From positions 1-31,923 of the forward strand of contig JAANSK020282601.1 of the NCBI GenBank assembly GCA_011763485.2: a stretch of 31,923 bases of DNA. The letters are read 5' to 3'. The position numbers and the translations under genes were made by a program. The notes under the pieces were generated by a model. It searched no databases, was not told where the DNA came from, and worked only from the letters and a program-made list of their open reading frames with translations. Source of the stretch: Isoetes engelmannii. Lineage: Eukaryota > Streptophyta > Lycopodiopsida > Isoetales > Isoetaceae. Shown here piece by piece: positions 10,192 to 20,411 of the stretch. Positions within the stretch are counted from its first letter, which is position 1; each line of letters opens with the position of its first letter.

Positions 10192-11412
10192 ATGAGATGG
10201 CACAGAAAATGTACATATTTTTTTTTCTGGTGATAATCTGGTATAACTATCTGGTAAGCTATAATCTGGATGCAGTGGGAGCAAAACCAAGGAACAGAGG
10301 AGATACTTTGGGAGGAGGAGAAGGAAGGAGGAAGGTGGAAGCACCCTCTGGTGCCGCACTAAGGCCTTTCTGCGTTGTCAATAGCCGCAGGGAGGTGCGT
10401 AATTCGCCAGGGGGTAGCGATTTTGGCAAGCAGAGTAAAGATTAGGGGAATCGATTCAGTTTTCTTTTAGATTAATCAGGCTATTAGCTCATCCTTTTGA
10501 GCCCTATCTGCTATGTAATCGGAAAAGTAATATTTTCAGGGTTATAACTCTAGGTCGGTACCTTCTTAAAAATGTAATGAAAACATTGGGTTGTTGGAAG
10601 CAGTGCTCACTGCCCGTCCAAACCATGTCCCCGGCCCTCAAGGGGACGAGGGGATGTTAAAAACAATACTTTTCTTTCTTTCTTTATCCTATTTCTTATT
10701 TGTTAAACCATTTTCACTTCCCTCAACCTATTATATTCCACTCTTAACATTACTCTTAGTGGTCTGTGGGACTTCCTTGTGCCCACTGGGCAATCCAACC
10801 ATGCCCTTGATTTCCAATTTTTCCACATTATTGCCCCCATATGAGAAAAATATATGTGCCCTAATTATCAATGACGCCGATGACCAGACATAAAGAGGGG
10901 TGAATATCATCAAGTATATAATTTGTAGATGGCATTGTGAATTAAGAGGACGAGAAGGACAAAGTCGAGCTATAAAGTTAAAGGATTTTAATATTTATTG
11001 CTCTCTTTGTAAATGAAACAAAAACTAAAGCTAGCCAAAAAGCACAAGGAAGGGGAGTTGAGTTTCCAATCTAAATGTTCCAAAATATTGTTACATGTGC
11101 TTGATAAAACAATGCTAAAGTAAAGTAAAGGTAGGACAATTATATTTTATTAGAAACTTCTGCATATGGTGGTTGGCACAATGAATAGATTTGACATGCT
11201 AACTAGATCGGTTGGTGTTGGTTTATTAACAACTTGGAGGGCCGCATTAGGTACAACTTTTTAGTTGGCAATGTTCGCAACGTAGCCAAAATAATTAAGA
11301 TGACTTCCCTCGTATAAGAAGGCATGAGTTTGGAGATGAATAACACAATTCCTCATTTGTTGTTATTGCATCCTTGCATCATACATATTCTTATTTCTGA
11401 TAGATCGGAAAG
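10192..11412. other. Intergenic between cysteine-rich pair and lipid-transfer gene
   Basis: No host gene is recognised. Bases 10300-10440 read as a plausible but unassigned coding-like stretch. A possible LTR tip is noted separately at 10641-10660. The remainder is A/T-rich, with a TATA-like word near 11312 about 100 bases before the lipid-transfer ATG. Confidence 0.4.
10641..10900 (+). mobile_element. Possible polypurine tract and LTR tip of a retroelement fragment
   Basis: AGGGGACGAGGGGA (10641-10654) is directly followed by TGTTAA at 10655, the arrangement of a polypurine tract and the start of a 3' LTR in plant retrotransposons. I see no partner LTR in the window and no clear CA end, so the right boundary is a guess. 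This is low-confidence fossil material. Confidence 0.3.
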
Positions 11413-11664
11413 ATGGCTAAGGCAATGCTTATGCTTGTAGCATGCATGATGTTCTTTCTCGTGTGTCGAGTTGATTGTCAGTGTGAGAATCTTTTTAGCG
11501 CATGTCGAGCTTCTGTGCTTTCTGGGAGCTCTCCTTCTTCTGGTTGTTGCACTGAGATGCATAAACTTGGTCAGCAACTTTGCTCGTGTTCCCACAATAT
11601 CCCATCTCAGTATGCAACAAATGCTAAAAATGTGGCCAAGGCTTGTAGTGCCATCCAATGTTGA
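11413..11664 (+). CDS. Non-specific lipid-transfer-like protein (eight-cysteine motif)
   Basis: This 83-residue single-exon protein starts with a hydrophobic signal peptide (residues 1-22) and a mature part with eight cysteines: C24-x6-C31-x13-C45-C46-x10-C57-x-C59-x18-C78-x4-C83. The order C, C, CC, CxC, C, C is the eight-cysteine motif of plant lipid-transfer proteins, with four disulfides around a helical lipid-binding tunnel. Length and the x13 spacing fit the small type 2 group best, although the CxC-to-C7 and C7-to-C8 loops are shorter than usual. Such proteins are secreted to the cell wall and bind lipids, with roles in cuticle, pollen wall or defence. The ORF ends in TGA directly after the final cysteine. 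No neighbour is functionally related. Confidence 0.8.
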   Translation: MAKAMLMLVACMMFFLVCRVDCQCENLFSACRASVLSGSSPSSGCCTEMHKLGQQLCSCSHNIPSQYATNAKNVAKACSAIQC

Positions 11665-11839
11665 AGGTTAGTTTATTGTTTAGTCATTTTTTAAGGTTAC
11701 ACAATTGTTGATTTCAAGTTTGCTTTCAGGCCATGATGTGAATAAAATCATTACCTAGGTCTCGTGATGTTAGAAGATAATATACCCTACCGGAGAATCC
11801 TAATGCATCATTGTTATAATTTAGCATTATACTTATTAC

Positions 11840-11975
11840 TGCCAAGGTTTTTCCCTCGAAAACCCTTGGAGCCGAGGGTTTTTTAATCCTGACAGTAATA
11901 CGTTTGTAATTTTCTTTGGTTGGGTTCCATAGGCATATTGGTCTCTGTGGACGATAAATCAATTCAATTCAATTC
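11840..11975 (+). mobile_element. Short retroposon (SINE-like), copy 1
   Basis: The 3' part (GGGTTCCATAGGC, then TTGGTCTCTGTGGACGA, then three CAATT-type units) recurs at 12365-12430, 18661-18704 and 25086-25150. Upstream, ACTGCCAAGGTTTTTCCC is shared with the copy at 18626. A simple pentanucleotide tail after a fixed 3' end is typical of SINEs. Confidence 0.5.
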
Positions 11976-12231
11976 GTTTAGGTGTATGGCACTTTACCGA
12001 TGCAATAAGATGTTTGATGTTGAAATGGCTTAAAATTCAAAAAGCCACACATCGTTCTAGCCGTTTTTTGCAGCTTATTTATCTCGCATTGATATATAAT
12101 AATTGTTTGATGTTTCTCAAAATTATTCGCAACCAATGAGAGAACTTTTTTTTTTTGTCTTTGTTAACATGAACATAGTCTATATGTAGTATATATGACT
12201 TTCAAAGAAGAAAATTTTTGTTTTCTCCTGC

Positions 12232-12430
12232 CTGAACGTTTGGTCTAGTAGTAATATACTAGTCCTAAATAAATATGTCTCGTGTTCAAGGCCACCCAGA
12301 GTCACATTTAATGTAAGTGGTTGGGGTTTCTTCTTCTTCTTCTTCCTTCTCTTCCTCTTCTTCTTGTTTGGATCCCATAGGCTATTTGGTCTTCGAGGAC
12401 GAGAAAACCCAATCCAATTCAATTCAATTC
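12232..12430 (+). mobile_element. tRNA-derived SINE-like element, copy 2
   Basis: A Pol III A-box-like word TGGTCTAGTAGT (12241-12252) and a B-box-like word GTGTTCAAGGCC (12282-12293) have nearly tRNA-like spacing. They are followed by a body containing a TTC-rich tract and the same 3' end as copy 1: GGATCCCATAGGC, TTGGTCTTCGAGGACGA and CAATT repeats. This makes the family most likely a plant SINE. Target duplications are not clear. Confidence 0.6.
12328..12368 (+). repeat. TTC microsatellite within SINE-like copy
   Basis: An interrupted run of TTC/TCC triplets about 40 bases long lies inside SINE-like copy 2. Confidence 0.75.
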
Positions 12431-12432
12431 TC

Positions 12433-13449
12433 TCTTCGTTCTTTTTTTTTTGGAAGGAAGAGAACTTTTAATTACTCAATTTAAAAAGCTACAAAAAGTA
12501 TTATGGCAAACATACCACTCACAAATAAATATAAAGACAAAGACAATAACCAACAAAAAGAAATGTAGGCCTTACATTAGGACTTGGAATTGTACAGATG
12601 CAATATTTTGAATCTGCTACACTCTTCTTAAATAATGCATGTAATTCTCCATGTTTATATATCTTTAACCAAAATTGAGCAGTTGAAGAACTATCTCTTG
12701 CTTTGTAATGTCTCTCTTGCTTTGCTTCTATAGCAGAAAAACTGCATATCATTCATTTTCTTGAACCTCTTGAGCTTCTTCATCATGAGAGGCATGATAT
12801 ATCATTTCAATTGTTTAGAAAAACTAGAAGCCATATGAGGTTGAAATCAATGTCGGCTAATGCAGTGGTCCTTGCAGCCACAAACCTCTCAGATGAAAGT
12901 GATAGCTATTTCTAAAGACCGTGAGCTGCTTACCAGACATGAAGTTACTTAAAAAGCACATGAGAATATGTAACATCCATGCCTGAGCAAGATAACTATG
13001 AATCTTTCAACCATTTTTCCTAGCTTAGACGAAGGCTTAAGCTGTCCTAAAATGGCAAACTAGATCCACGCCTTATTGTCAGAAATGTCATCAAACTTTG
13101 TGCGCCTTTAAGCGGTCTGTCTTAATCTGGAGAAAAAAAAATCGTTGGGCCAGATTTTCCCCAGTTTTTTTTTTTCTTTTTTCTTTTTTTGAAGAACGAA
13201 TGTCTATATATTCAAGAATAAAATTAGAATACATCAAGCATGTACTGTACTATGGGACTAGAAACTTAGAGAAAGAAATGACTCCCCTGAGCAAGACCAC
13301 CCATATATAGGTACTAGATCAGCTTCTCTGTACAAGTGTGAGGCGCTTGATTGCCTTATCATCAGCAGTGCACTCCAGAAAGCTAATACCAATTAGCATC
13401 AGATCAGTCTGTCATTTCTGGTACCACTTTGAGGCTCTAGGGCACCTCA
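12433..13449. other. Intergenic with weak coding remnant on minus strand
   Basis: The minus-strand frame at 12752-12519 (77 codons) includes RHYKARDSSSTAQFWLKIYK, which reads like real protein, but I cannot assign it; it could be a transposon or host gene remnant. The tract 13165-13190 is T-rich. Nothing else is recognised. Confidence 0.35.
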
Positions 13450-13929
13450 TTAGAGTGAACATCGTCTACAAGAGTTATCATGCCATGTGATATTGTGTGG
13501 GGAGGAAATAAGATCCGCAGAATTGAGATCTGCAAGATTGGAAGAAGGATCCCTGAGGAAAGTAAGTGATTCTTTCCTTGCAGCCTTTTTCATGGTAACC
13601 TTCTTCATGTTAACCTTCTGCCATGGCTCCGTATCATAATGGACTACAACACTGTCAGACATACCACTCTTAGCCATATGGTTGGCAAGAGAGGTGACAA
13701 CAGAAGAATGAACAATAGAAGAAATAGGAGCTTCAACACTAGAAGGAGCATAAGAAACAACAGGTACCAATGCTGAAGAATATGCAACAGGAGAAGAATG
13801 CACAAGAGGACTAGATGATATTGCAGGAGCGGAAGGGCTAGACGACACTAGAGGAGTGGATGGACAACTGGAAACAAAGGAAGAATTAGCACCAGAGGTC
13901 GCATGGGCAAAAGGAGGAACTTCAAGCAA
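13450..13929 (-). mobile_element. Ser/Pro-rich retroelement linker fragment
   Basis: A 159-codon minus-strand open frame encodes repeated Ser-Ser-Pro/Ala/Val words (SSSPSAPAISSSPLVHS), then a basic part. Its composition resembles the linker of element 1, and it adjoins gag pieces of the same general family, so it is probably a Gypsy fragment rather than a host gene. Confidence 0.4.
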
Positions 13930-13957
13930 TCACCTTCCCACTTAGGTACCACTTCCT

Positions 13958-14374
13958 CAAGCTACTTATATTTCTGGTAATTCAACTACAAATTCGATAC
14001 ATGCTCCTAGGTTAAATTTGAAACTTGCTTATCGTATTTTTGGCAGTGCTAAAGGCAAGCCCACTTCAGATTAAAGTGTTGAGGCATATATGGAAGAATT
14101 TGAGACTCTTACTATTCTTAATAGGCATCTCAGCCCCAGATTAAGTTTCATATTTGTCCACCATGTTGCGTGGAGCAGCACATCAGTGGCTTATTACCAA
14201 TAAAAGCCATTGGAAACAAAGTTGGTAAGTAATGAAAGTGGCATTTCTTGCTCATTATGGAATCTATTAATGATCAACAACTCTTGAAACAACTCAATGA
14301 TCTGCAAGAACAAACCATGGAGTCTGCACATGACTTTGCTGGCCGTTTACTTATTCTTGTCAGCAGACTTAAAG
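13958..14374 (+). mobile_element. Gypsy gag fragment, left arm of inverted repeat
   Basis: Coding-like words such as YRIFGSAKGKP, ILNRHLSPR and ESAHDFAGRLLILVSRLK match the gag layout of element 1 (FGTLHGKP, VLNDHQDP, FADRIQLLVTKL). The stretch recurs in reverse complement at 14630-15006. It is a broken fossil piece. Confidence 0.7.
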
Positions 14375-15006
14375 ATACTTACATATGTAGCATTTGACTG
14401 CTTTGGGGTTGATTGAACTGATGAGGTTGCATGGAGCTGTAGTACCATCAAAAGTTGCATGAAAGAGAGATCCAGGAGAGGAACACCACAGAAGGACACA
14501 TTTACGGAATGATTTACCAATTCAATAAACTGATCCAATGATGTGGTTCACAAGTATTCGGTCATGAAGCAAATAGAGGGAAGCAGACCTTGCAGGTTCC
14601 ATACGAGGATCTGGCTCTTGTGGGATACCCCTTAAGTTTGCTGATAAAAATAAGCAAACGGTCAGCAAAGTCACATGCAGACTCTATGATCTATTGTTGC
14701 GTATCATTGAGTTGTGTTCAAGAGTTTTGATCATCAGCGGAATATCCATAATGAGCAAGAAACACCACTTTCATTTCTCATCAACTTTGTTTTCAATGAC
14801 TTTTATTGGCCATAAGCCACTGATGTGGTGCTCCACGTAGTGTGGTAGAGAAAATATGAAACTTAAGCTGGGTTGAGAGTGTCCATTAAGAACAGTAACA
14901 GCCTCAAATGCACTTTGATATGAAATAGACTTGCCTTTAGCACTGCCAAAAATAGGATAGCATGTACCGAAGTTATACTTGGATTACCAGAAACATAAGT
15001 AGCTCG
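13958..15006. repeat. Large inverted repeat of gag sequence
   Basis: Left arm 13958-14374 and right arm 14630-15006 are reverse complements at about 80 percent identity by eye, separated by 255 bases. Shared words include CTACTTATATTTCTGGTAAT-like, TTTTTGGCAGTGCTAAAGGC, CATCAGTGGCTTAT and TTTCTTGCTCATTATGG. A transcript across it could fold into a long hairpin. Confidence 0.8.
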
Positions 15007-16215
15007 AATGTGGTAGTTGAGTGGGAAATAGTGCTTGATAAGAAAATGATGGTCCAAAAATTGCAAGAGGTGGTTGAAGTGTATATTGAGAAAGGTAGAA
15101 AAGTTGAAACTATTGAAAACAGGTGGTCCTGAAGAAACACGAGCCTTAAGTTCCGGATGCTGATCAATAGGTTTGTCATCTTCATCTAGGGGGAGATTGT
15201 CAACATTGTAAGCATTAAGAGACGTGCGAAGAGGTGGAGAAACCTGAAATTCATTAAGATAAGTGGGTCCAAAAGAAACTTGAGAGTAACCCATATCATG
15301 ATGTGGTGAAGATGGTCATGCAAGGAGTGGGGACTGCGGGGAAATATTAATGTCGATACTTTCAGCAAGAATATGAATCTAGATATTTTCAGGCAATTTT
15401 GACAACGTGTTGGAGATGCAAGACATGAAGAGGCTCAAGGGCTGGGAGGTGCTGAATGGGCTTGCGAACGTGGGCAACCTCCTTCGATATCATAGTCTCC
15501 TCGATAAGAATCACAAATAGCTTCTCTGTGTTGGTGTCGTTCCAAGCGAATAGTAGTTTGGCGAAAGAGCTCCTCCTGGATGAAATTACGAAGAAACATT
15601 ATGGAGGAAAAAGAAGAAAGTGGTAACAGTGTTTGGGGTCTGGGTCCGGGGTCATCTACAAGACAACCCTCTACGAGGACCCTTGAATAAGACAGACACA
15701 TCCTAGTTATAGAATGTCACGTGGGATTTTGCAGAAATGAAACCAGAACAAATGTGAGAACACGTAAAGAAAGCAAGAGAAACTATATGCCAAGATAAGA
15801 ACCCCTTGAACAGATGAAATGTGATACAAAAGATCTCGTTGAACGATGACACGAGAAACAAGAAAGTGCTAAATCTTGTCTAACATCTAAGTCTAAAACT
15901 TCTGACATATATATAGTACAATGTCCTTGGATCCATAATGACAAAACTGCCATCTTCAGATAGCGGCTACCTAATCCCGAGATCTCTACTGACATAAGGG
16001 AGAATCTTCATAACTTCTGGAGGCTGGGTCATGAAAGCCACGATTCGTGACGCAGAGACTCACGCTCCAAGGCCGTGATATCCTCACGTCGAGGAATCGT
16101 TTTGTCTCTTCCTTTCTTGAGGTGGCATGGCCTTGACTGCAGACGTGGTTGCAGGACCTTTGCCCTTGTCTTTGGGCTCCTTCTTGTACCTTAGAAATAG
16201 GTCACGGGTCTAACA
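14390..16215 (-). mobile_element. Reverse-strand Gypsy fragment: LTR, leader and gag
   Basis: Read on the minus strand, a probable LTR starts with TGTTAGACCC at 16215, has a TATATATA-type box near 15910, and is followed by a leader and gag-like open frames (15294-14863 and down to about 14347). The gag portion at 15006-14630 is related to the plus-strand gag piece at 13958-14374 and, more distantly, to element 1. LTR and leader limits (about 15700) are uncertain. The piece is broken, with several breaks. Confidence 0.55.
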
Positions 16216-17240
16216 ATTAGTTTTGACAGTCCTAATGGTCCAGATATTCCCATAGCTATAGAGTCCACGTATTTATATGTGCTTAATGTTCTTTGCACAA
16301 AAGTGCATCTCGTTACCAATTTTGTACCATGTTGCATTTATGTCACACTTGAATTTTAATGTTTTTATGTGGGCTTGGATTCCACCTTCCTTTACCATCA
16401 TGTTAGTGGGTGGTTTTACATATATGATTCTGGTTCATGTCCAAGTGAGTGCATTTTTAGAGGCTGTTATGATGCAATTATTTGGATTTCTGACTGGATA
16501 TGAATACCAGATGTATTTTGGCATGAATTGAACATTTACCATTTCATAATATCAGCTTGAACAACAAATGAAAAATCTTGGGCACTTGAAGCAGATTTGT
16601 GTATGCCTTTTGATGGAGCCGGTTGTGCAATGAGGCACAAGTATGACACCAAGTGAAAGGAAAAATCATCAGAGATCCTAAAGAGTATATTTCTTCTACT
16701 ACCTTTAACTAGAGTTTCTTTACTGTTGTAGATTATTTTCGTTTTTAACAGTGTGACAGTAGCTGCAAATAGCATTGGACAGCTACCAATATTTTAGTTT
16801 TAATGTCATTTTCTAAGTTGGTATTGCTATTGATACACTAAGTTGGAACAAGGTAAACCACTACAATTGAAATGACAAATCACTACAAGAGGTATGGACT
16901 TTGGCATAAGGTAAGTGTTGTTAAGGCACTGCAGCAAATTAATGGAATCCAATTTCTTGATGATTTGTGTCTTAGGTCTAAGAAGACCCTTGAGCAGTAA
17001 AGGTTATTTTACCACAAGACCTTGTTGAATGGCTCATTTGCACACTTCTAAAGAAGCTATTGATATCATTCTCAAGCAAAGTCAAACGTTCATTTTGTGA
17101 TGATCTAACATATCTGCACTTGCTGAAAGGGAAAACAAGCTATCTGTTTTTCCAGATGGAATGTGCAAGGATCGGAGAGCATCAGGTGCATAACACTAAG
17201 AATCATAATAACCTAAAACAATATTTGGACACATGTTTCA
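16216..17240. other. Intergenic, unassigned
   Basis: Short open frames occur on both strands (16277-16531 plus; 16775-16536 minus) but none has a domain I know. Bases 16550-16640 include a frame with SWALEADLCMPFDGAGCAMR, coding-like but isolated. Probably eroded gene or transposon pieces. Confidence 0.35.
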
Positions 17241-17734
17241 TGTCATGAACCTACGTGAAAACAAGGAAAACCATAGGGAAAATATGCAAGAAATACACGA
17301 CGAATCTAAGATACAAAGAAGAATCAAGAATACAATGGCCCAAAGGCAAGCAGGAACACAAAATAGATGCGTGGAAGGCTCAAGACTGGCGATGAACCAG
17401 AATGGTTCGACAAGAATGAGGCTCCCCTATATATATGTAAACCAACGGTCCAGATTGTGCCACTCCAATGGATGAGATCTTGCCAAGTGTCGCACATGCG
17501 CATAGGTTCTGGAATGTTCTAGAACTTCTTAGAAGATATATACATATGAAGAAGATGCAAGAATATCACTATGTAGAATAGGTAGTGCACTTGGCTAAAG
17601 TATGTGGCTTGCCACTAGAAGTTTGTGAGTTCAAATCTTACCTCATACAACTACTCTTTTGCGTTCGTGTGACGATCATCTTTTGTATATATGAGTATAA
17701 TGCTTGCATAGTATAAATATCCGTATGATCATCA
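17241..17734 (-). mobile_element. Solo LTR of the element 2 family, tRNA-module type
   Basis: On the minus strand this is an LTR from TGATGATCATACGG (17734) to CGTAGGTTCATGACA (17241), aligning along its full length with both LTRs of element 2. It includes TATATATAGGGGAGCC (minus), and GTCTTGAGCC and ACACTTGGCAAGATCTCATCC-type blocks. No internal region is attached, and no exact target duplication is seen (TTTCA and TATTT). Old, at roughly 75-80 percent identity. Confidence 0.8.
17583..17637 (+). repeat. tRNA-like module (A box and B box) inside solo LTR
   Basis: TAGTGCACTTGG (17583-17594) and GAGTTCAAATC (17627-17637) are A- and B-box words whose starts are 44 bases apart, as in a standard tRNA. 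The element between them includes GTGGCTTGCCAC, a possible anticodon stem. The module is antisense to the LTR and recurs in two other LTRs. It is a tRNA-derived insert, not a functional tRNA gene by eye. Confidence 0.65.
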
Positions 17735-17999
17735 TATTTCCTAAGTAAGATTTGGAATAATAATGCTTTAAATGTTTCTTAAATAAGCAGGATAATAGTG
17801 CTTTGGACCTTGTAAAGATATTGCACTTTAAAAACCAGTTTAGTTTCATGCTTGCTAGGGGTCCATAGCTCTACCCGCTAACACATTCACCCATGAAAAT
17901 TGCATCCATTGCGTCCATTTATACAGGAGCACATCACCTTAAAACTAAGGCATGCAAACAAGCACGAAAGAGCAGGAAAATAGGGTCTGGCAATGCTGT
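17735..17999. other. Spacer between two solo LTRs
   Basis: 265 bases without a recognised gene or repeat. Confidence 0.5.
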
Positions 18000-18357
18000 T
18001 GTCATGAACCTACGCGAAATACACAAAAACTACGACGAAAATAAAGGTGTATGCCAAGATCTGGCAAAGAATTTGATATATGTATAATGGAAACAAGAGT
18101 ACAGTGGCAGAAGGTGATCACGAATACAGAACAAGAGTACAATGGCCCGAAGGTGCTCAGGAAAACAAGACATGCGCTGAGAAGGTTCAGGACTTGCGTT
18201 GAACCGGAATAGCTCGCCAAGAATGAGGCTCCGCTATATATACCCGCAGCGGCGACCTAGATTGCACCATTCTAGTGGCTGGGATGACGCGAGGTGTCAA
18301 CCATGCATGACATCCGTGTGACGACCGTATTTGGGCAATATTCATATGGTCGTCACA
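18000..18357 (-). mobile_element. Short solo LTR of the element 2 family, without tRNA module
   Basis: On the minus strand it runs from TGTGACGACCATAT (18357) to CGTAGGTTCATGACA (18000). It shares the TATATA, GAGCC and leader blocks with the other LTRs, but the tRNA-like module and its surroundings are not there. GCTGT before and GCTGC after form a near-perfect 5-bp target duplication, so this looks like a complete solo LTR formed by LTR-LTR recombination. Confidence 0.8.
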
Positions 18358-18498
18358 GCTGCCAATTCAGAGTTATTGAAGATAAGTGTCACACTCGTCG
18401 GAATTCTCCAGCATTTGCATCGATTCGGGCACGATATGTCAGGTTGGTTTCACCTAACCAACTGCTACATGAGATGATGAACACGCTTTCAATAGGGA

Positions 18499-18546
18499 TA
18501 CTAGCATCTTATATTTAGGAGGTACTAGCATCCTATATTTAGGAGG
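18499..18546 (+). repeat. 24-bp tandem duplication
   Basis: TACTAGCATCTTATATTTAG plus GAGG is followed directly by a copy with one base changed (T to C), then TACTA again. Confidence 0.85.
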
Positions 18547-18619
18547 TACTACACATACGGGCTCAATTGTACCCCTAACCACTAGACTGGCATGAAAAAA
18601 TGTACAGTTCATCAGCCAG

Positions 18620-18704
18620 CTTAGTACTGCTAAGGTGTTTCCCATGAAAACCCTTCAGCTGGATATTTGAGTCCTATAGGCCATTTGGTCTCCGCAGGCC
18701 ATAT
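18620..18704 (+). mobile_element. SINE-like copy 3
   Basis: GTACTGCTAAGGTGTTTCCC, then AAAACCCTTCAGC, then GTCCTATAGGCCATTTGGTC and TCCGCAGGCC match the two parts of copy 1 at 11837 and 11921. The CAATT tail is not preserved. Confidence 0.5.
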
Positions 18705-19591
18705 ATAGCTTGGACATTAGTTTGGGATACAACACCGACACGAGCCTCCGCATCAGGCCTGGTCCTGTAGAACTCCATCAACACAAGCAGATTCCGCCAC
18801 GACATCTCTGTGTTAGCATGACTATCATCATCTTGCTGCCAGACTAACACAACAATTCCTCTTGCAGGAGGGGGGTTGCAACACGTCACCGATTCTGCCT
18901 AGCAACGTTCTTGCCTGCATTGCATCTCCCAACGAGGGTATTTGTAGAGCTTTCTCGTATCAACCACAAGGCTTTTCCAATTAAAATGGACCTTCGTGCC
19001 TCTGCTCATCCGCTCCACCTCCAATTTACCCCTCGATTCTCTGTCGCAAATCGCTGCAACGTCTCCTCTATTGCTATCACCCTCCTATGGATTGTTGCCA
19101 TGACAAAGAGACATTACAACAGAAATTGGTATGGCCAAAATCTTGGTAACAAACAAATGCGTACCAGAACTCCTAGTCCACTCCAAGGATCTAGGGCAAG
19201 AAGTGCATCCTCGGTTATCTCCATCAGACCAGGACAAACTTTCAGGTATATGTCAAAAAGCGTCGATTCAAGTATATCTTTCTTGATTGAATGGAAGCTA
19301 ATGCTTGGAATGATTGTTCTGCTTTACTGCACGATTTTGGAAGATTTCTAACCCACATCCACTTCCATCATCGGGTGAGGTCTTGTACACTGATGCTATG
19401 TTTCAGGCTCTAGAACAAGCACCACGTCATCCTGATTAACATGAGAGTTTCCAAATGCAAGCAGGTGCCCAGGATAACACACTAGGACTCTTAGATAAGG
19501 CAGAACAAGATAAGGGCTTGAATTTGTGGATAGTGGGAGTTCCTGAAAGAGATGCTCGCTCAGCCGATAAGGAGGCAACATGCTTCATCAT

Positions 19592-19773
19592 AGACACAAT
19601 GCATATACAGAGCCTGTGACGACCGTACGGGTATTCATACCATATGATCATTATACTCGTATGTACAAAAGATGGTCGTCACAGACGCAATGCATATACA
19701 GAGCCTATGACGACCATATGGGTATTCATACCATACGCTCATTATACTCGTATGTACAAAAGATGGTCGTCAC
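19592..19773 (+). repeat. 91-bp tandem duplication across the left junction of element 2
   Basis: Units 19592-19682 and 19683-19773 each hold flanking DNA (AATGCATATACA), the target site GAGCC and the first 68 bases of the LTR. They differ at several positions, so the duplication postdates insertion but is not recent. Confidence 0.9.
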
Positions 19774-20213
19774 ACGAATGCAAAGGGTTGTTGCACAAGA
19801 CACAGTTTGAACTCACAACCTTCTTGTTGCGAGTCACACACCTTTTCCCAATGCGCTACCAATAGTTGTTGATGACATTCCCTTGCAGCTTTCTCATATG
19901 GACAACAGCTCCCAGGAAGTTCTAGAACATTCGAACCTATGCGCATGTACGACACTTGGCAAGATCTCATCCACTGGAGTGGCAGGATCTGGACCGTTAG
20001 TCTACATATATATAGAGGAGCCTCATTCTCATCGAACCATTCCAATTCAACGCCAGTCTTGAGCCTTCTAGGCATTCATCTTGGGTTCATGTTTTGCCTC
20101 CGGGCCATTCTATTGTTCATCCTTCTTTGTATATCAGATTCTTCGCGTATTTCTCACATATTTCTTGCGTATTTTCCATGTGTTTTCCCTTGTTCTCGCG
20201 TAGGTTAATGACA
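19615..20213 (+). mobile_element. 5' LTR of element 2
   Basis: Begins TGTGACGACC and ends AATGACA at 20213. It includes the 91-bp duplicated tip, an antisense tRNA-like module (19805-19858), a TATATATA box near 20006 and the GTCTTGAGCCTTCTAGGCAT block shared with the right LTR. Confidence 0.9.
19805..19858 (-). repeat. Antisense tRNA-like module in 5' LTR
   Basis: On the minus strand, TAGCGCATTGGG starts at 19858 and GAGTTCAAAC starts at 19814, exactly 44 bases apart as the A and B boxes of a tRNA. The same arrangement is found in two other LTRs of the family. Confidence 0.65.
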
Positions 20214-20411
20214 GCTTGAACCGGAATCCCTTACCGGTTCTTGCCTGCTCTCATCCTAAGCATTCTTTTCTTCCATATTTGGTGTTCTTTCTCGCCCCCC
20301 TCCCCCTTCCTTGCCCCCATGGAGGAGATTTCATCATTATTACAGCAAGTGCAACAGCTTGTTCAAGTATATTAGCAATTGCAGTTAGACAATAAGGAGC
20401 TCAGAGAATGA

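Larger units (their letters stand above)
18358..19591. other. Intergenic with SINE-like tail, unassigned
   Basis: It contains a 24-bp tandem pair and a SINE-like copy (both listed separately). The minus-strand frame 18889-18674 (71 codons) and the plus-strand frame 18911-19351 (146 codons) are open but unrecognised, and the latter has mixed low-complexity composition. I do not call a gene. Confidence 0.4.

Noticed and set aside
17583-17650. A functional tRNA gene
   Set aside because: The boxes and spacing fit, but the acceptor stem does not pair well and the module is a repeated part of LTRs.
18911-19351. 146-codon plus-strand ORF
   Set aside because: There is no domain, no promoter and mixed composition; it lies in a repeat-rich stretch and is likely accidental.
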